The notes under the pieces were generated by a model, which saw only the letters and a program-made list of their open reading frames with translations, was not told where the DNA came from and did no database searches. A DNA stretch of 64,000 bases from Streptomyces sp. NRRL F-5123 (lineage in GTDB: Bacteria > Actinomycetota > Actinomycetes > Streptomycetales > Streptomycetaceae), in the NCBI RefSeq assembly GCF_000721495.1, contig NZ_JOHY01000068.1, positions 25,824 through 89,823 of the forward strand, in the 5' to 3' direction. How positions within the stretch are numbered: the first letter of the stretch is position 1; every line of letters begins with the position of its first letter. The translations under genes were made by a program, and so were the position numbers. This document shows positions 43,678 to 51,713 of the stretch, piece after piece.

Positions 43678-44452
43678 TCATCGGTGAGGTGGCGAGGTCC
43701 ATCGTGCCGGTCGCGACGTTCGCCAGATGCCGGTCGATCTCCTCGTCCGTGGCGAGGCCCGCGGCGACGAGGCGGCCGCGGATCTGCCGTACGGTCGCGG
43801 CCTCCAGCGCGGTGCAGGCGGGCGAGGCGACGGGGAAGTACGCGTCGGCCCGGACGTCGACGAGCCCTGCCTCACGCAGCAGCCGGGGGAGCGTACGGCC
43901 GTAGGCGAGGTCGGCGCCGCGCTCGGCCATGAGGGTGCGGAAGCCGGCGCGCAGCCGGTTCGCGAGCCGCTGCTCGGGGCCGTACTCGTCGGGGCACAGC
44001 AGCGGCTGCAGGCCCGGGTCGGCGTCCTCCAGCAGCAGCCGGCCGCCGGGGCGCAGCGCGCCGGCCATGCTGCGCAGCGCCGCCGCGCGGTCGGCGACGT
44101 GGACGAGGACGAGCCGGGCGTGCACGAGGTCGAAGCCCCCGCCGGGCGCGGGATCGGCGGCGACGTCGTGCCGCAGTACCTCGACGGGGCCGCCCGCGGC
44201 CTGCGACGTCCAGGACACGTCGATGTCGGTCGCGACGACCCGGCCCCGCGGCCCGACCCGCTCGGCGAGCCCGAGCGGCACGGACGGCCCGCCCGCCCCG
44301 ACCTCCCAGCAGTGCATCCCGGCGCCGATGCCGAGCCGGTCGACGTGCCGGAAGGTCACCGGGTCGAACAGCTCGCCCAGCGCGGCGAACCGCTCGCCCG
44401 CCTCCGCCTGCCGGTTGTCCAGCAGGTACTTCCGCTCCGGGGCTTCGCTCAT
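43652..44452 (-). CDS. SAM-dependent methyltransferase
   Basis: 266-aa class I methyltransferase with motif I as CWEVGAGGPSVPLGLAERVG, motif II VVATDIDVSW, the post-II acidic segment FDLVHARLVLVHVADR and LRPGGRLLLEDADPG. Similar to the Methyltransf_31/UbiE-like group acting on small molecules. The C-terminus overlaps the convergent sigma gene by 26 bp. Substrate unknown. Confidence 0.88.
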   Translation of the reverse strand: MSEAPERKYLLDNRQAEAGERFAALGELFDPVTFRHVDRLGIGAGMHCWEVGAGGPSVPLGLAERVGPRGRVVATDIDVSWTSQAAGGPVEVLRHDVAADPAPGGGFDLVHARLVLVHVADRAAALRSMAGALRPGGRLLLEDADPGLQPLLCPDEYGPEQRLANRLRAGFRTLMAERGADLAYGRTLPRLLREAGLVDVRADAYFPVASPACTALEAATVRQIRGRLVAAGLATDEEIDRHLANVATGTMDLATSPMITAWGRRP

Positions 44453-44512
44453 GCGCGGGATTGTCGCAGGGATACGGTGTCAGGACCGGGCCCGGACACG
44501 TACGGAGGCGCC

Positions 44513-44887
44513 ATGACCCCGCAGCTGCGGATGACAGCGATCACCCTCGACTGCCCCGACCCGCTCGCCCTCATGGCCTTCTACCAGGCGGCCACCGGCC
44601 TGCCCCCGCACCCCGAGTCCGACGCCGATTTCGCCGGCCTCGCCGGCACGGACGGCGAACTCCTCCTCGGCTTCCAGCGCGTCGACGGCTACCGCCCCCC
44701 GCGCTGGCCCGGCCAGGACTCCCCCCAGCAACTCCACATCTGCTTCACCGCCGACACCGACCTCCCCACCACCGAGTCCCACCTCCTGACCCTCGGCGCA
44801 GGGGTCCCCACCCACCAGCCCCACGGCGGGAAAGCCCGCGTCCTGACCGACCCCGCGGGCCACCCCTTCTGCATCGTCAGGGGCTGA
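44513..44887 (+). CDS. VOC-family protein (glyoxalase/bleomycin-resistance fold)
   Basis: 124-aa protein with two beta-alpha-beta-beta-beta modules: TAITLDCPDPLALMAFYQAATGLPP and LHICFTADTDLPTTESHLLTLGA ... VLTDPAGHPFCIV. Such proteins bind a metal or small hydrophobic ligands and act in isomerisation, dioxygenation or drug sequestration. GGAGG precedes ATG 44513. Substrate unknown. Confidence 0.88.
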   Translation: MTPQLRMTAITLDCPDPLALMAFYQAATGLPPHPESDADFAGLAGTDGELLLGFQRVDGYRPPRWPGQDSPQQLHICFTADTDLPTTESHLLTLGAGVPTHQPHGGKARVLTDPAGHPFCIVRG

Positions 44888-45082
44888 GCGAACCCTCGGT
44901 GAGGAGCATCCCCCGCTCGGGGAGGACGCCGGACAAGCGGTGGACGGTGGGCAGCGCCGCGTTGTGGTCCCGGTCGCGGCGGGCCGCGCCGGCGTCGGCG
45001 GGCCTCAGCACCCGCGGGCCCGAGGTGGCGGGGTTGTGCCGGTCGTCCGGCGCGACCCGGACGTGCGGCGCGGCCCCCGGCG

Positions 45083-45523
45083 TCAGCGCGAACCGATCGT
45101 GAAGCGCAGTACGCGGGAGTCGCGTTCCCGGAAGCCCAGGCGGGCGTAGAGGCGGTTGGCGGCTTCGCGGGAGGGGCGGGAGGTCAGGTCGACGGTGCGG
45201 GCGCCGGCTTGTTCCGCGAGGCGCACCGCGTGCTCGGTGAGGGCCGCGCCCACACCGGCGCCGCGCGCGGCGCCGTCCACGACGACGTCCTCGATGCGGG
45301 CGCGCAGGCCCGTGGGGAGGGGGAACATCACGAGCGTCAGCGTTCCGACGATCTCGCCGTCGAGGCGGGCGACGAGCACGGTGTTGGCCTCGCTGCCCAC
45401 GACCCGCGCGACCCCGTCGGCGTCCAGCACCACCGCGCTGCTGGACAGTTGCGGCAGCAGCCGCGCGAGGGCGCCGACGACGTCCGCGCCCGCTTCCCGT
45501 ACCACCTCGATCTCCACAGCCAT
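45083..45523 (-). CDS. GNAT-family N-acetyltransferase
   Basis: 146-aa GNAT enzyme. The acetyl-CoA-binding loop is EDVVVDGAARGAGVGAALTEHAV and the C-terminal motif is SREAANRLYARLGFRERDSRVLRF, typical of small PanZ/RimI-like acetyltransferases. Substrate unknown. It is the last gene of a minus-strand group with DoxX and TetR genes 24 bp upstream. Confidence 0.92.
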   Translation of the reverse strand: MAVEIEVVREAGADVVGALARLLPQLSSSAVVLDADGVARVVGSEANTVLVARLDGEIVGTLTLVMFPLPTGLRARIEDVVVDGAARGAGVGAALTEHAVRLAEQAGARTVDLTSRPSREAANRLYARLGFRERDSRVLRFTIGSR

Positions 45524-45547
45524 GCCCCGACTCTACGGGGACGGCGC

Positions 45548-45913
45548 TCAGAACCTTCCGAGGGCCACGAAGAGGCAGGCGAGCAGGATGACCAGGTTGA
45601 TGCCGAAGACCTGCTTGTACTCCCGCAGGCTCCAGTGCGAGACGGCCGCCCCGACCATGACCGCGGTCAGGCCGACCGCGGCCAGCGGGGTCAGGACCGG
45701 GGCTGTGCCGGTCAGCCGCGGGACGACGAGCCCGATCGCCGCGAGCAGCTCCAGCAGGGCGACGACCCGGATCGCGCGCAGCGGGAACGGGGCGACGCCG
45801 GTCTGGCCGGTGGCGATCATCCGCTCCTTCGACTGCGTCGACTTCGCGCTGCCCGAAGCCAGGAAGACGGCGGCCAGCAGGCCCTGGGCGATCCACAGTG
45901 CGGTGTTCATCAT
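45548..45913 (-). CDS. DoxX-family membrane protein
   Basis: 121-aa protein with four hydrophobic helices: ALWIAQGLLAAVFLASGSAK, LRAIRVVALLELLAAIGLVV, LTPLAAVGLTAVMVGAAVSHW and GINLVILLACLFVAL. This matches DoxX/DUF4870-type quinone-associated membrane proteins. It is 24 bp downstream of the TetR gene and probably its target. In mycobacteria DoxX pairs with SodA and a sulfurtransferase, but no such partners are adjacent here. Confidence 0.85.
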   Translation of the reverse strand: MMNTALWIAQGLLAAVFLASGSAKSTQSKERMIATGQTGVAPFPLRAIRVVALLELLAAIGLVVPRLTGTAPVLTPLAAVGLTAVMVGAAVSHWSLREYKQVFGINLVILLACLFVALGRF

Positions 45914-45937
45914 GACCTCCGACGGGTGTGGTGACGA

Positions 45938-46543
45938 TCAGGTGCGGGGCGGCTGCTGGAGGAGCCGCTCGGCGAGGTCCACGAAGGCGGTGACCCAGCG
46001 GTCCTCGTCGAGGCCGCTGGGATGGGTGCCGAAGACGTCCCGCAGCAGCCAGAAGTGCGAGACGGAGCCGACGAGGACGACGGCGAGCGCCTCCCAGTCC
46101 CGCTCCGCGGCGTCCCCGGCGCCGGCCTGCATGCGCAGCCACTGCGCGACCGCCGCGTGGATGCGGCGCATCTCGCCCTCGCGGACCTCGTCCAGCAGCG
46201 CCGGGAAGGCGGCCAGGTCCCGCACCACCATCCGGTTGAGGTCGCGCTCCTGCTCCAGCCGCCGCAGCCCGGCGCGGGCCAGCCCCGCCAGCCGTTCGCG
46301 CAGCGGGAGCGCGGCCATGGCCTGGGGGTCCCCGATCATCGCCAGCAGCCCGGCATTCTCCGCGACCTTCGCCCGCACCCCCTCGGCCAGCAGCTCCTCC
46401 TTCGACCGGAAGTGCCGGTAGAGCGACCCCGACCCGGGCGAGAGCCCCGCGGCCCGCTCGATCTCGGCGACCGTCGTCCTCGCGTAGCCCTGCTCCCCGA
46501 AGAGCCGCATGGCCTCGGCCACGACTCGCGCACGGGTGTCCAC
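45938..46543 (-). CDS. TetR/AcrR-family transcriptional regulator
   Basis: 201-aa repressor started at GTG 46543 after a CGAGGAGG site. The helix-turn-helix is ARTTVAEIERAAGLSPGSGSLYRHFRSKEELL; the rest is a helical ligand domain containing MVVRDLAAFPALLDEVR and VLVGSVSHFWLLRDVFG. An 18-bp palindrome at 46563-46580 directly upstream is a likely autoregulatory operator controlling this gene and the DoxX gene behind it. Confidence 0.92.
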   Translation of the reverse strand: MDTRARVVAEAMRLFGEQGYARTTVAEIERAAGLSPGSGSLYRHFRSKEELLAEGVRAKVAENAGLLAMIGDPQAMAALPLRERLAGLARAGLRRLEQERDLNRMVVRDLAAFPALLDEVREGEMRRIHAAVAQWLRMQAGAGDAAERDWEALAVVLVGSVSHFWLLRDVFGTHPSGLDEDRWVTAFVDLAERLLQQPPRT

Positions 46544-46895
46544 CGTTCCGGTCCTCCTCGCGCAAGTAAGTGCTTACTTGCAAGGTTAGCGGACGCCGCT
46601 CCCGCCGGGTAGCCCCGGCCGGGCGTCCGGCGTCGCCGCAGGCCGCTACGGCACGAGCAGCGCCCTGCCGCGGATCGCGCCCGCCTCGGCCGGCCGGTGG
46701 GCCCCAGTGAGGACGTCCGGCCGGGCGGGGCCGACGCCGCCTTTCAGCAGGATCTTCCCGCCCCCGAACGGTTCGGGCGCGACCCGGCACCGACCCGTCC
46801 CGGCCTCGTACCCGTACCGGGACGGCCCGCGTCCGCCTCCGTCCGGCCGCGGCGGTCGGCGGGTCCTCCCCGCCACGGCCCCGGAGGCCTCGTGC
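46544..46895. promoter_or_regulatory. Intergenic region with an 18-bp TetR operator
   Basis: CAAGTAAGTGCTTACTTG at 46563-46580 is a near-perfect inverted repeat (8-bp arms around TG), 20 bp before the TetR start. The remainder (46620-46895) has no intact gene; a frame resembling an alcohol dehydrogenase C-terminus is listed separately. Confidence 0.75.
46646..46780 (-). pseudogene. Possible remnant of a zinc-type alcohol dehydrogenase/quinone oxidoreductase C-terminus
   Basis: In this frame the peptide ends GGKILLKGG ... HRPAEAGAIRGRALLVP followed by a stop. It resembles the last strand-helix-strand of medium-chain dehydrogenases (AHRLLESGAxRGKxVLVP). No start, cofactor-binding region or catalytic part is nearby. 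Weak evidence based on about 40 residues. Confidence 0.25.
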
Positions 46896-47564
46896 TCAGG
46901 CGGGGCGCTCGGCCATGACGACCAGGCCCGGGCCGCTGAACTCGTCTGCCGGGAGCCGGAGTTCGGCGACCGGTCGCAGCCCCGCCTGCTCGATCAGGCC
47001 GACGTACTGCTCCGGCCGCCATTTGTGCGTCGTCCAGCGGACGGACACACCTCCGTAGGCCTCCGTGCGCACCGCGTCCTCGTCGCCGACGTGCGTACCG
47101 GTGATGAAGTGCCCGCCCGGCTTCAGGGCCCGCGCGAAATGGGCGAGGACCTGGGGCAGGACCTGGCGCGGGAGGTTGAACAGCGACCACCACCCGAGTA
47201 CGCCGCCGAGGGACGCCTCGGCGAGGTCGAGGTCGGTGGCGGAGGAGATGTCGAAGCGGCAGTGCGGATACAGGCGGCGAGCGTTCTCGATCATGCCGGG
47301 TGAGAGATCGACCCCCGAGACGTCGAGTCCGCGCTCGGCGAGGTAGGCGGTCACCGTTCCGGGCCCGCAGCCGACGTCGAGGACGGGCCCGAGTCCGCCC
47401 ACGGTGTCGGCGAAGGCGTCGATCGACGCCTTGAGCCAGGGATGGCGGCGGATGTCGCCCATTCCCGTCGTCGCCACCATCTCGGCGTAGTTGTCGGCCA
47501 CCCGGTCGTAGGACTCCCGGACCACGTCGAGATCGGCCGGTCGGTCAATTCGGTGTGCGCGCAT
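46896..47564 (-). CDS. Class I SAM-dependent methyltransferase
   Basis: 222-aa methyltransferase: motif I VLDVGCGPGTVTAYLAERG, motif II VSGVDLSPGMIENAR, post-II GVLGWWSLFNLPRQ and motif III ALKPGGHFITGTHV. Substrate unknown. ATG 47564 is chosen because it gives the family-like start MRAHRIDRPADLDVV; the open frame runs further to 47612. TATCGT ends 6 nt before it, suggesting a leaderless transcript. Confidence 0.9.
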   Translation of the reverse strand: MRAHRIDRPADLDVVRESYDRVADNYAEMVATTGMGDIRRHPWLKASIDAFADTVGGLGPVLDVGCGPGTVTAYLAERGLDVSGVDLSPGMIENARRLYPHCRFDISSATDLDLAEASLGGVLGWWSLFNLPRQVLPQVLAHFARALKPGGHFITGTHVGDEDAVRTEAYGGVSVRWTTHKWRPEQYVGLIEQAGLRPVAELRLPADEFSGPGLVVMAERPA

Positions 47565-47758
47565 CGGCCAACGATAGGGCGGCGGCTTCGCCGGGGCAGG
47601 AGGTTGGAGCACTCGGCCGGGCAGGGTGTGACCGAGCGTTTCCGTTGGCGAAACCCGCCGGCTGAGGCACTCGGCTCCGACCGGGTGTTACCGGCTGCGC
47701 GGGTCACGGGCTGGGCCAGGCCCTGGCAGCGGGTCGGGCACCGTGAGATCGTCCGCAG

Positions 47759-48154
47759 ATGAACAACGCTGCTGTTGGGGAAACACCTCCTGGACGGCCG
47801 GACGACCGCGCCGCATCCGTCCTGCGCTTCGCGACGGAACTCGTCGCCTGGGTTGCCACTCCCTGGGCTCTGGCCGACCGTTCATGGCAGCTTGCCGCCC
47901 TGTCCGTGGTGGCCCTGATCGGCGTTCCGACGCTCTTCTCCACTCCGGGAGACAAGACCAACGTGATCATCGCGGTGCCGGGCTGGATCACGATCCTGCT
48001 GGTGCTGCTCCAGCTTGCGGCGGCCGTGGTCTCCTCATGGCTGGCGTGGCCCGCCTGGGCCGCGGTTTCTGTGACCCTGCTGGCCACCGCCGCCCTCGTC
48101 TCGGAGCGTCCGCGCTGGCGGTGGCTGGTTTCCGCGAACCGACTCGCCGGCTGA
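47759..48154 (+). CDS. Small four-helix membrane protein (DUF2568-like)
   Basis: 131-aa protein with four predicted helices: VLRFATELVAWVATPWALA, LAALSVVALIGVPTLF, ITILLVLLQLAAAVVSSWLA and WAAVSVTLLATAALV. The FATELVAW start and the TPGDK loop resemble YrdB-like DUF2568 proteins. Function unknown. Confidence 0.75.
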   Translation: MNNAAVGETPPGRPDDRAASVLRFATELVAWVATPWALADRSWQLAALSVVALIGVPTLFSTPGDKTNVIIAVPGWITILLVLLQLAAAVVSSWLAWPAWAAVSVTLLATAALVSERPRWRWLVSANRLAG

Positions 48155-48255
48155 AGCGCTCACTCGCCGAACGAAGGGCTCGGTCACACAGGCTGTGTTA
48201 GCCGTCCGCTAGCAGGTGCTTGCAAAAGTTAGCGCGAGGGGGCACTCTCGTACGT

Positions 48256-48723
48256 ATGGCGTCACTGAGAGTCGGCAACGTCGGGGCCTATCTGCGGGAG
48301 CAGCGGCGCAGTGCGCAGCTCAGTCTGCGGCAGCTGGCGGAGGCGGCCGGTGTGTCGAATCCGTATCTGAGCCAGATCGAGCGCGGGCTGCGGAAGCCTA
48401 GTGCGGAGATCCTGCAGCAGCTCGCGAAGGCGCTGCGGATCTCCGCGGAGACGCTGTACGTGCAGGCCGGGATGCTCGACGCGCGGGAGCGGGACGAGCT
48501 GGAGGTGCCCGCGGCGATTCTCACGGATCCGGCGATCAACGAGCGGCAGAAGCAGGTGCTGATCCAGATCTACGAGTCCTTCCGGAAGGAGAACGCCGCC
48601 GCGGGGGGATCGCGGGCGGAGGAGCCGGACGGGCCGGGAGAGCCGGACGAGGGCGTGGAAGAGCGAGGCGCGGCGGGTGGCCCAGAGGCCTCCGCCGCCG
48701 TACGGGAGGAAGACGGGAAATGA
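48256..48723 (+). CDS. XRE-family helix-turn-helix regulator
   Basis: 155-aa DNA-binding protein: VGAYLREQRRSAQLSLRQLAEAAGVSNPYLSQIERGLRKPSAEILQQLAKAL forms a clear XRE domain (residues ~8-60). A conserved tail helix (DPAINERQKQVLIQIYESFRKE) follows, then an acidic disordered C-terminus. It is translationally coupled to an HBHA-like gene (ATGA). Upstream CTTGCAAAAGTTAGC may be part of an operator. The pair is conserved in Streptomyces, but regulon is unknown to me. Confidence 0.9.
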   Translation: MASLRVGNVGAYLREQRRSAQLSLRQLAEAAGVSNPYLSQIERGLRKPSAEILQQLAKALRISAETLYVQAGMLDARERDELEVPAAILTDPAINERQKQVLIQIYESFRKENAAAGGSRAEEPDGPGEPDEGVEERGAAGGPEASAAVREEDGK

Positions 48724-49286
48724 CCATCACCGACGACATCGTGAAGAGCCTGCGCAACCCGACCCCGCTGTACGCGGTCGCCGGGACCGCGGACCTCGCC
48801 GCCGAGAAGCTGCGCGAGGTGCCGGCGCTCTTCGGGCGGCTCCGGGAGCAGGCGCCCGGGCACATCGAGAAGATCCGCAGCACCGACCCGAAGGCCGTGC
48901 AGGAGCGGGTCGCCGCGGGCGCCAAGGACGCGCAGACCCGGCTGTCGGAGACCTACCGCGACCTGGACCTGAAGTCCTTCCGCGAGATGCCGGACTTCAA
49001 GAAGCTCGGCGAGTCCGTGCAGGACCTGGCCCTGCAGGGCGTCGGCCGCGCGACCGGCTACGCGGTGAAGGCGCGCGAGACGTACGACGAGCTGGCCGAG
49101 CGCGGCAAGGGCGCCGTCGCCCACTGGCGCGGTGAGGAGGGCGACGGCGACGGCGGCGCGGACGTGCGGCAGATCGCCGACGCCACGCCGAAGAAGACGG
49201 CTCCGGCCGCCTCCGCCACCCCCGCCGCCCGCAAGCCCGCGGCGAAGAAGGCCCCCGCGGCCAAGAAGGCGCCGGGCAAGGACTGA
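48720..49286 (+). CDS. HBHA/histone-like lysine-tailed protein
   Basis: 188-aa protein resembling mycobacterial heparin-binding hemagglutinin: N-terminal helices (ITDDIVKSLRNPTPLYAVAGTADLAAEKLREVPALF), a helical middle, and a C-terminal Lys/Ala/Pro tail with KKTAPAAS, RKPAAKKAPAAKKAPGKD repeats typical of HBHA and of nucleoid-associated proteins. It has no signal peptide. It could bind polyanions such as DNA or act in membrane or lipid-body association; the sequence cannot decide. Coupled to the upstream XRE gene and followed by a strong terminator. Confidence 0.85.
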   Translation: MTITDDIVKSLRNPTPLYAVAGTADLAAEKLREVPALFGRLREQAPGHIEKIRSTDPKAVQERVAAGAKDAQTRLSETYRDLDLKSFREMPDFKKLGESVQDLALQGVGRATGYAVKARETYDELAERGKGAVAHWRGEEGDGDGGADVRQIADATPKKTAPAASATPAARKPAAKKAPAAKKAPGKD

Positions 49287-49290
49287 CGGA

Positions 49291-49325
49291 AACGGGCCGG
49301 GCACGCATCGCGCGCCCGGCCCGTT
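49291..49325 (+). terminator. 12-bp hairpin terminator after the HBHA-like gene
   Basis: AACGGGCCGGGC (49291-49302) is exactly complementary to GCCCGGCCCGTT (49314-49325) with an 11-nt loop. It begins 5 nt after the stop codon. Confidence 0.85.
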
Positions 49326-49402
49326 GTACGCGTACGGCCGGTACCGTGGAGTGGCCGGCGGCGACCGACGGACGGACCGACGGACCGACGGACAAGGGAT
49401 GG

Positions 49403-49783
49403 GTGGACAGCGTGCTGATCACAGGGTTCTTCGGGGTGGTCGCCCTGATCTCGTGGGCGCTCCTGCTCTTCGCGGTGTTCGCGTTCGTCGACGCCGCCAC
49501 CTACCGCGAGGACGCGTACCGCGCCGCGGGCAAGAACAACAAGGGCTTCTGGCTCATCATCCTGGGCCTGGCCGGCCTGGTGATGAAGTTCTTCTCGATC
49601 ATCTCGTTCCTGCCGATCATCGGCCTGATCGCGGTGATCGTGTACACGGTCGACGTCCGCCCCGCCCTGCGCGAGGTCAGCGGACGGGGCCAGGGCCGCA
49701 GGCGCGGGATGCCGCGCCGCAGCGGTGGCAGCCGCGGCAGCAGCAGCGACGGGCCCTACGGCCCGTACAACGGCCGCCGCTGA
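49403..49783 (+). CDS. DUF2516-family membrane protein
   Basis: 126-aa protein. Helices are LITGFFGVVALISWALLLFAVFAFV, GFWLIILGLAGLVMKFF and ISFLPIIGLIAVIVYTVDV; the motif VDAATYREDAYRAAGK between helix 1 and 2 is characteristic of DUF2516. A basic Arg/Gly/Ser-rich C-terminus follows (SGRGQGRRRGMPRRSGG). GTG 49403 (VDSVLITG) is used; GTG 49412 is equally possible. Just upstream a GGACGGACCGAC repeat is seen at 49365. Function unknown. Confidence 0.85.
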   Translation: MDSVLITGFFGVVALISWALLLFAVFAFVDAATYREDAYRAAGKNNKGFWLIILGLAGLVMKFFSIISFLPIIGLIAVIVYTVDVRPALREVSGRGQGRRRGMPRRSGGSRGSSSDGPYGPYNGRR

Positions 49784-49834
49784 CCCGCCGGGAGCCAAAG
49801 GCGCACGGAGAGCGGAGAAGCGAAAGCGGAGAAG

Positions 49835-51169
49835 CTACGCCGTCGCGCAGCGCTCCAGCAGCACCACGGCCACGTCGTCCGTCAGCTCGCCCCCGTTGAG
49901 TTCGCGCACCTCCGTCACGGCGGCGTCGAGCAGCGCGTCGCCGTGCAGGCCCGCCGCGAGCAGCCGGGAGACCAGGCGCAGCATGCCGTCCTGCTCCAGG
50001 CGCTGCGTGCCGACGCCGACGCGGCCCTCGATCAAGCCGTCCGTGTAGAGCATGAGCCGCCACTCGCCGTCGAGCGCGACCGGCACCCGCTGCCAGTCGG
50101 CCAGCTCGTCGGGGAGCAGGCCGAGCGCGGGGCCGCCGTCCTCGTGCGGGAGCAGCCGCGGGGCGCCGCCGGTGCCGGACAGCAGCGGGGCGGGGTGGCC
50201 GGCGAGGTAGAGGTCGGCGGCGCGGCCGTCGGGGGCGATGTCGAGCGTGCAGAGGGTCGCGAAGATCTCGTCGTCGGACCGCTCGTGCACCAGCACCTGC
50301 TGGAGGGTGCGCAGCAGCGTCTCGCCGCCGAGCCCGGCGAAGGTGAGCGCGCGCCAGGCGATGCGCAGTTCGACGCCGAGGGCGGCCGCGTCCGGTCCGT
50401 GGCCGCAGACGTCGCCGATCATGGCGTGCACGACGCCGTCGGAGGTGCGGACGGTGTCGTAGAAGTCGCCGCCGAGCAGCGCGCGGCTGCGGCCGGGCCG
50501 GTAGTGGGAGGCGAAGCGCAGCCCCGCGCCCTCCAGCAGCGGGGTCGGGAGCAGGCCGCGTTCGAGGCGGCGGTTCTCCTGGGCGCGCAGCCGGGTCTCG
50601 GTGAGCTTGCGCAGCGCGAGGTCGGCGCGCTTGCGCTCCACCGCGTAGCGGACCGCGCGCGTCACCCCGGCGGCGTCGATGTCGCCGCGCGGGAGCAGGT
50701 CCTGGGCGCCGATGCGTACGGCTTCCGCGGCGGTGCCGTCGTCGGCGCCCTCGGTGAGGACGAGGACGGCGGTGCCGGGCGCGACGCGCAGCACGTGCCG
50801 GACGCCCTCCAGGACATCGGGCAGGTCCAGCAGGATGCAGTGGACGTCGTCGGTGAGCAGCCGCCCCGCGGCCGTGAGGTTGCCCGCGCGCAGGACGCGG
50901 ATGCGGGGGCCGCCGCCGTCCTGGAAGTACGGGGCGGTGAAGGCGCCCGCCGGGTCGTCGCCGACGACCAGCAGGTTGAAGGTGACGGGGGCCTCAGCGG
51001 TGTCCTGGCGCTGGCGCGGCAGACTGACCGCTCCGGAGGCGCCGGGCGCGGGGCTCGCGGGCCCGGCGCCCGCGGGTCCGGGGGCTGCGGAGGCAGGGGC
51101 GGAGGCGGGGCGCCCGGCCTCGTGATCGGTGGCCGTGGGCCGTTCGGTGCCGCGCTTGGCAGCGGACAT
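49835..51169 (-). CDS. PP2C-type (SpoIIE) serine phosphatase with degenerate receiver domain
   Basis: 444-aa protein: a disordered Pro/Ala-rich N-terminus (1 to ~60), a receiver-like domain (FNLLVVGDDPAG ... CILLDLPDVLEG ... VLVLTEGADDGTA ... GAQDLLPRGDID), a coiled coil (RKRADLALRKLTETRLRAQENRRLERGLLP) and a SpoIIE phosphatase domain with metal sites LLGGDFYD, IGDVCGHG, LMLYTDGLIEGR and LTDDVAVVLL. The receiver keeps the aspartates but has Arg where the conserved Lys is expected. AAAGGAG precedes ATG 51169. Such phosphatases usually reset anti-sigma antagonists in stress pathways. Confidence 0.9.
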   Translation of the reverse strand: MSAAKRGTERPTATDHEAGRPASAPASAAPGPAGAGPASPAPGASGAVSLPRQRQDTAEAPVTFNLLVVGDDPAGAFTAPYFQDGGGPRIRVLRAGNLTAAGRLLTDDVHCILLDLPDVLEGVRHVLRVAPGTAVLVLTEGADDGTAAEAVRIGAQDLLPRGDIDAAGVTRAVRYAVERKRADLALRKLTETRLRAQENRRLERGLLPTPLLEGAGLRFASHYRPGRSRALLGGDFYDTVRTSDGVVHAMIGDVCGHGPDAAALGVELRIAWRALTFAGLGGETLLRTLQQVLVHERSDDEIFATLCTLDIAPDGRAADLYLAGHPAPLLSGTGGAPRLLPHEDGGPALGLLPDELADWQRVPVALDGEWRLMLYTDGLIEGRVGVGTQRLEQDGMLRLVSRLLAAGLHGDALLDAAVTEVRELNGGELTDDVAVVLLERCATA

Positions 51170-51713
51170 CAAGCGACTCCTTTCCGGTCCCCTGAACGAT
51201 TGACGGTCTTTCCTTTGCCTTGCTTTGCCATCCCCGGCCCCAGGAACCCTAGTGGCTGGACCTGACGTCACGGGAGGGGCAGTTGTAAACCGTCACCGTC
51301 ATATGCGGTGGCCAGGGCGGGATTTCGCCACCGATGTGGGGATCCGCACATGACGTATGTCACGCGGTTCCACTGCAACCATGCCCCGTATGCGGCCCAC
51401 TGACGGAACCGATCCCGGGTGAATGGCGGGGGAGTACGGGAATTGTCCGCCCCTGCATATTGGGCGGCGAAATCAACCCCCACGGGCTATTTGTGCGAGC
51501 GGGGTGTCACCCGGAGTGAGCCGCGCGCCGCTACGCGCCCGCGTACGCCGCTGTCCGAGTTCTGCCCCTCCTCGCGCCCTTCCATGCGCGCCCGTCCGCG
51601 CCCGTCCGCGCCCGAGCCCGCCCGGAGCGGCCCGCGCCCGTCCGCCTCCGTTGGTGCCCGCCGCGCCGCCTGCCCCCGCCCCCGTCCGCCGGTCGGCGCC
51701 ACCGCAGACGGCC
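51170..51713. other. Intergenic region upstream of the SpoIIE-type phosphatase
   Basis: This region holds the promoter of the phosphatase gene, which I could not place. TGACGTATGTCA at 51352-51363 is a near palindrome (CATGACGTATGTCACG). The AT content is higher around 51290-51500. From 51585 to 51640 short GCGCCCGTCC direct repeats occur. A 71-codon frame (51268-51483, minus) lacks a clear ribosome site and is not called. Confidence 0.4.

Noticed and set aside
44888..45082. Small gene between the VOC and GNAT genes
   Set aside because: No frame has both a ribosome site and a plausible protein; the open frames are shadows.
51268..51483. A 71-codon minus-strand frame upstream of the SpoIIE-type phosphatase
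   Set aside because: No Shine-Dalgarno, no recognisable domain, and it occupies the expected promoter region.
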